Assembly (NCBI GenBank): GCA_964247055.1
Contig: OZ176052.1
Span: forward strand, 9,672,001-9,736,000
Reading direction: 5' to 3'
Source: Paragordius varius
Lineage: Eukaryota > Nematomorpha
DNA length: 64,000 nt
Within the stretch, counting starts at the first letter, position 1; every line of letters begins with the position of its first letter. A program made the position numbers and the translations under genes. Under the pieces are notes generated by a model that searched no databases, was not told the DNA's origin, and saw nothing but the letters and a program-made list of their open reading frames with translations. Shown in pieces: positions 63,533-64,000 of the stretch.

Positions 63533-64000
63533 AGTCAGGATGTGCCACCGATCTATAATTATTTGATATGTCAAATTTTTATCTCATAAATAACTTTTAT
63601 TTAGACTCTTTAATCTTCATACATATACCCCTTATTTATCAAATAAATATAATGTCCTTTAAATTTGTAATCAGTAAATAAAATTTTGGTACCATAATAT
63701 GTATTTAATTGTAGCCATTTAAATTTATTTTGATATATTATTGTTTTTGAGATTTTAATTACCATATCTCTCTTTCTCTCTCTACCTTGACTAAAACGAT
63801 AGAATTTTATTTATTTTTAAGCCTAGTAGTCAAATGAAAGTACCGTCTTTCTTGTAATTTACTTTTCAAAACTCATCAGATCAAAATATTTGAGCCCGCG
63901 AGAAGATTGATTTTCTTAAACAACGTCTTTGAATAAATTTTCTCGAATTTCGGCCATGAACTAGCCAAAAATGTTGAAATAAATAGTGGTTTTTACAAAA
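63533..64000. other. 3' flank of KNL1, nothing recognised
   Basis: AT-rich sequence after the KNL1 stop codon, with a short CT-rich run at about 63767-63785. No further gene or repeat seen. Confidence 0.5.

Noticed and set aside
1-64000. Retrovirus-like, LTR, Polinton or other capsid-bearing elements
   Set aside because: No long terminal repeats, capsid, protease, integrase or envelope-like frames were recognised; the only reverse transcriptase is a LINE.

Overview
The window is nuclear DNA from an AT-rich animal. The genes are split by GT-AG introns and encode metazoan proteins: nucleoporin Nup155, hillarin, RBM26/27, CAAP1 and a KNL1-type kinetochore scaffold. I read exons by eye from splice signals, reading-frame continuity and remembered protein families. 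For every gene with a closed start and stop, the exon lengths sum to a whole number of codons. The species is not identified. Very short introns at the 5' ends of genes recall flatworms (5' introns of schistosomes are short) and dicyemids (introns near 25 nt), but that is only a hint.

Layout. 1-773 (-): 5' end of a NUP155 gene that runs off the left edge. 774-7336: repeats, including a Helitron with a provable insertion site, a foldback element and a 5-kb block with hAT-like ends. 7337-21391 (+): hillarin, 18 exons, with a decayed LINE in intron 3. 21392-33948: repeat-rich, with an unrecognised gene of symmetric phase-1 exons (23160-25739, -), a 2-kb foldback cluster with 21-bp arrays, a 1.17-kb palindrome, and a hAT-like element holding a SINE-like insert. 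33949-42061 (-): RBM26/27, 15 exons. 42189-47034 (-): an unrecognised gene with a duplicated exon, only 127 bp upstream of RBM26. 48424-49844 (+): an orphan secreted protein. 49895-53185 (-): CAAP1, tail to tail with the secreted gene and head to head with KNL1 (start codons separated by 46 bp). 53232-63532 (+): KNL1-like gene, 15 exons, with foldback elements in three introns.

Two themes run through the window. First, five of the genes have introns of only 22-26 nt, seven in all, each the first or second coding intron; all other introns found are 66 nt or longer. Second, the repeats include a group of foldback elements whose arms begin TATACCA and are built of 21-bp tandem units. Three unrelated 21-bp sequences are used, but the period and the terminus are the same.

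The five recognised genes serve different parts of the cell: nuclear pore, cytoskeleton-linked LIM/transglutaminase-fold protein, RNA processing, apoptosis regulator and outer kinetochore. They do not form one pathway. No retrovirus-like, Polinton-like or other capsid-bearing element, no CRISPR array and no convincing standalone tRNA was seen.
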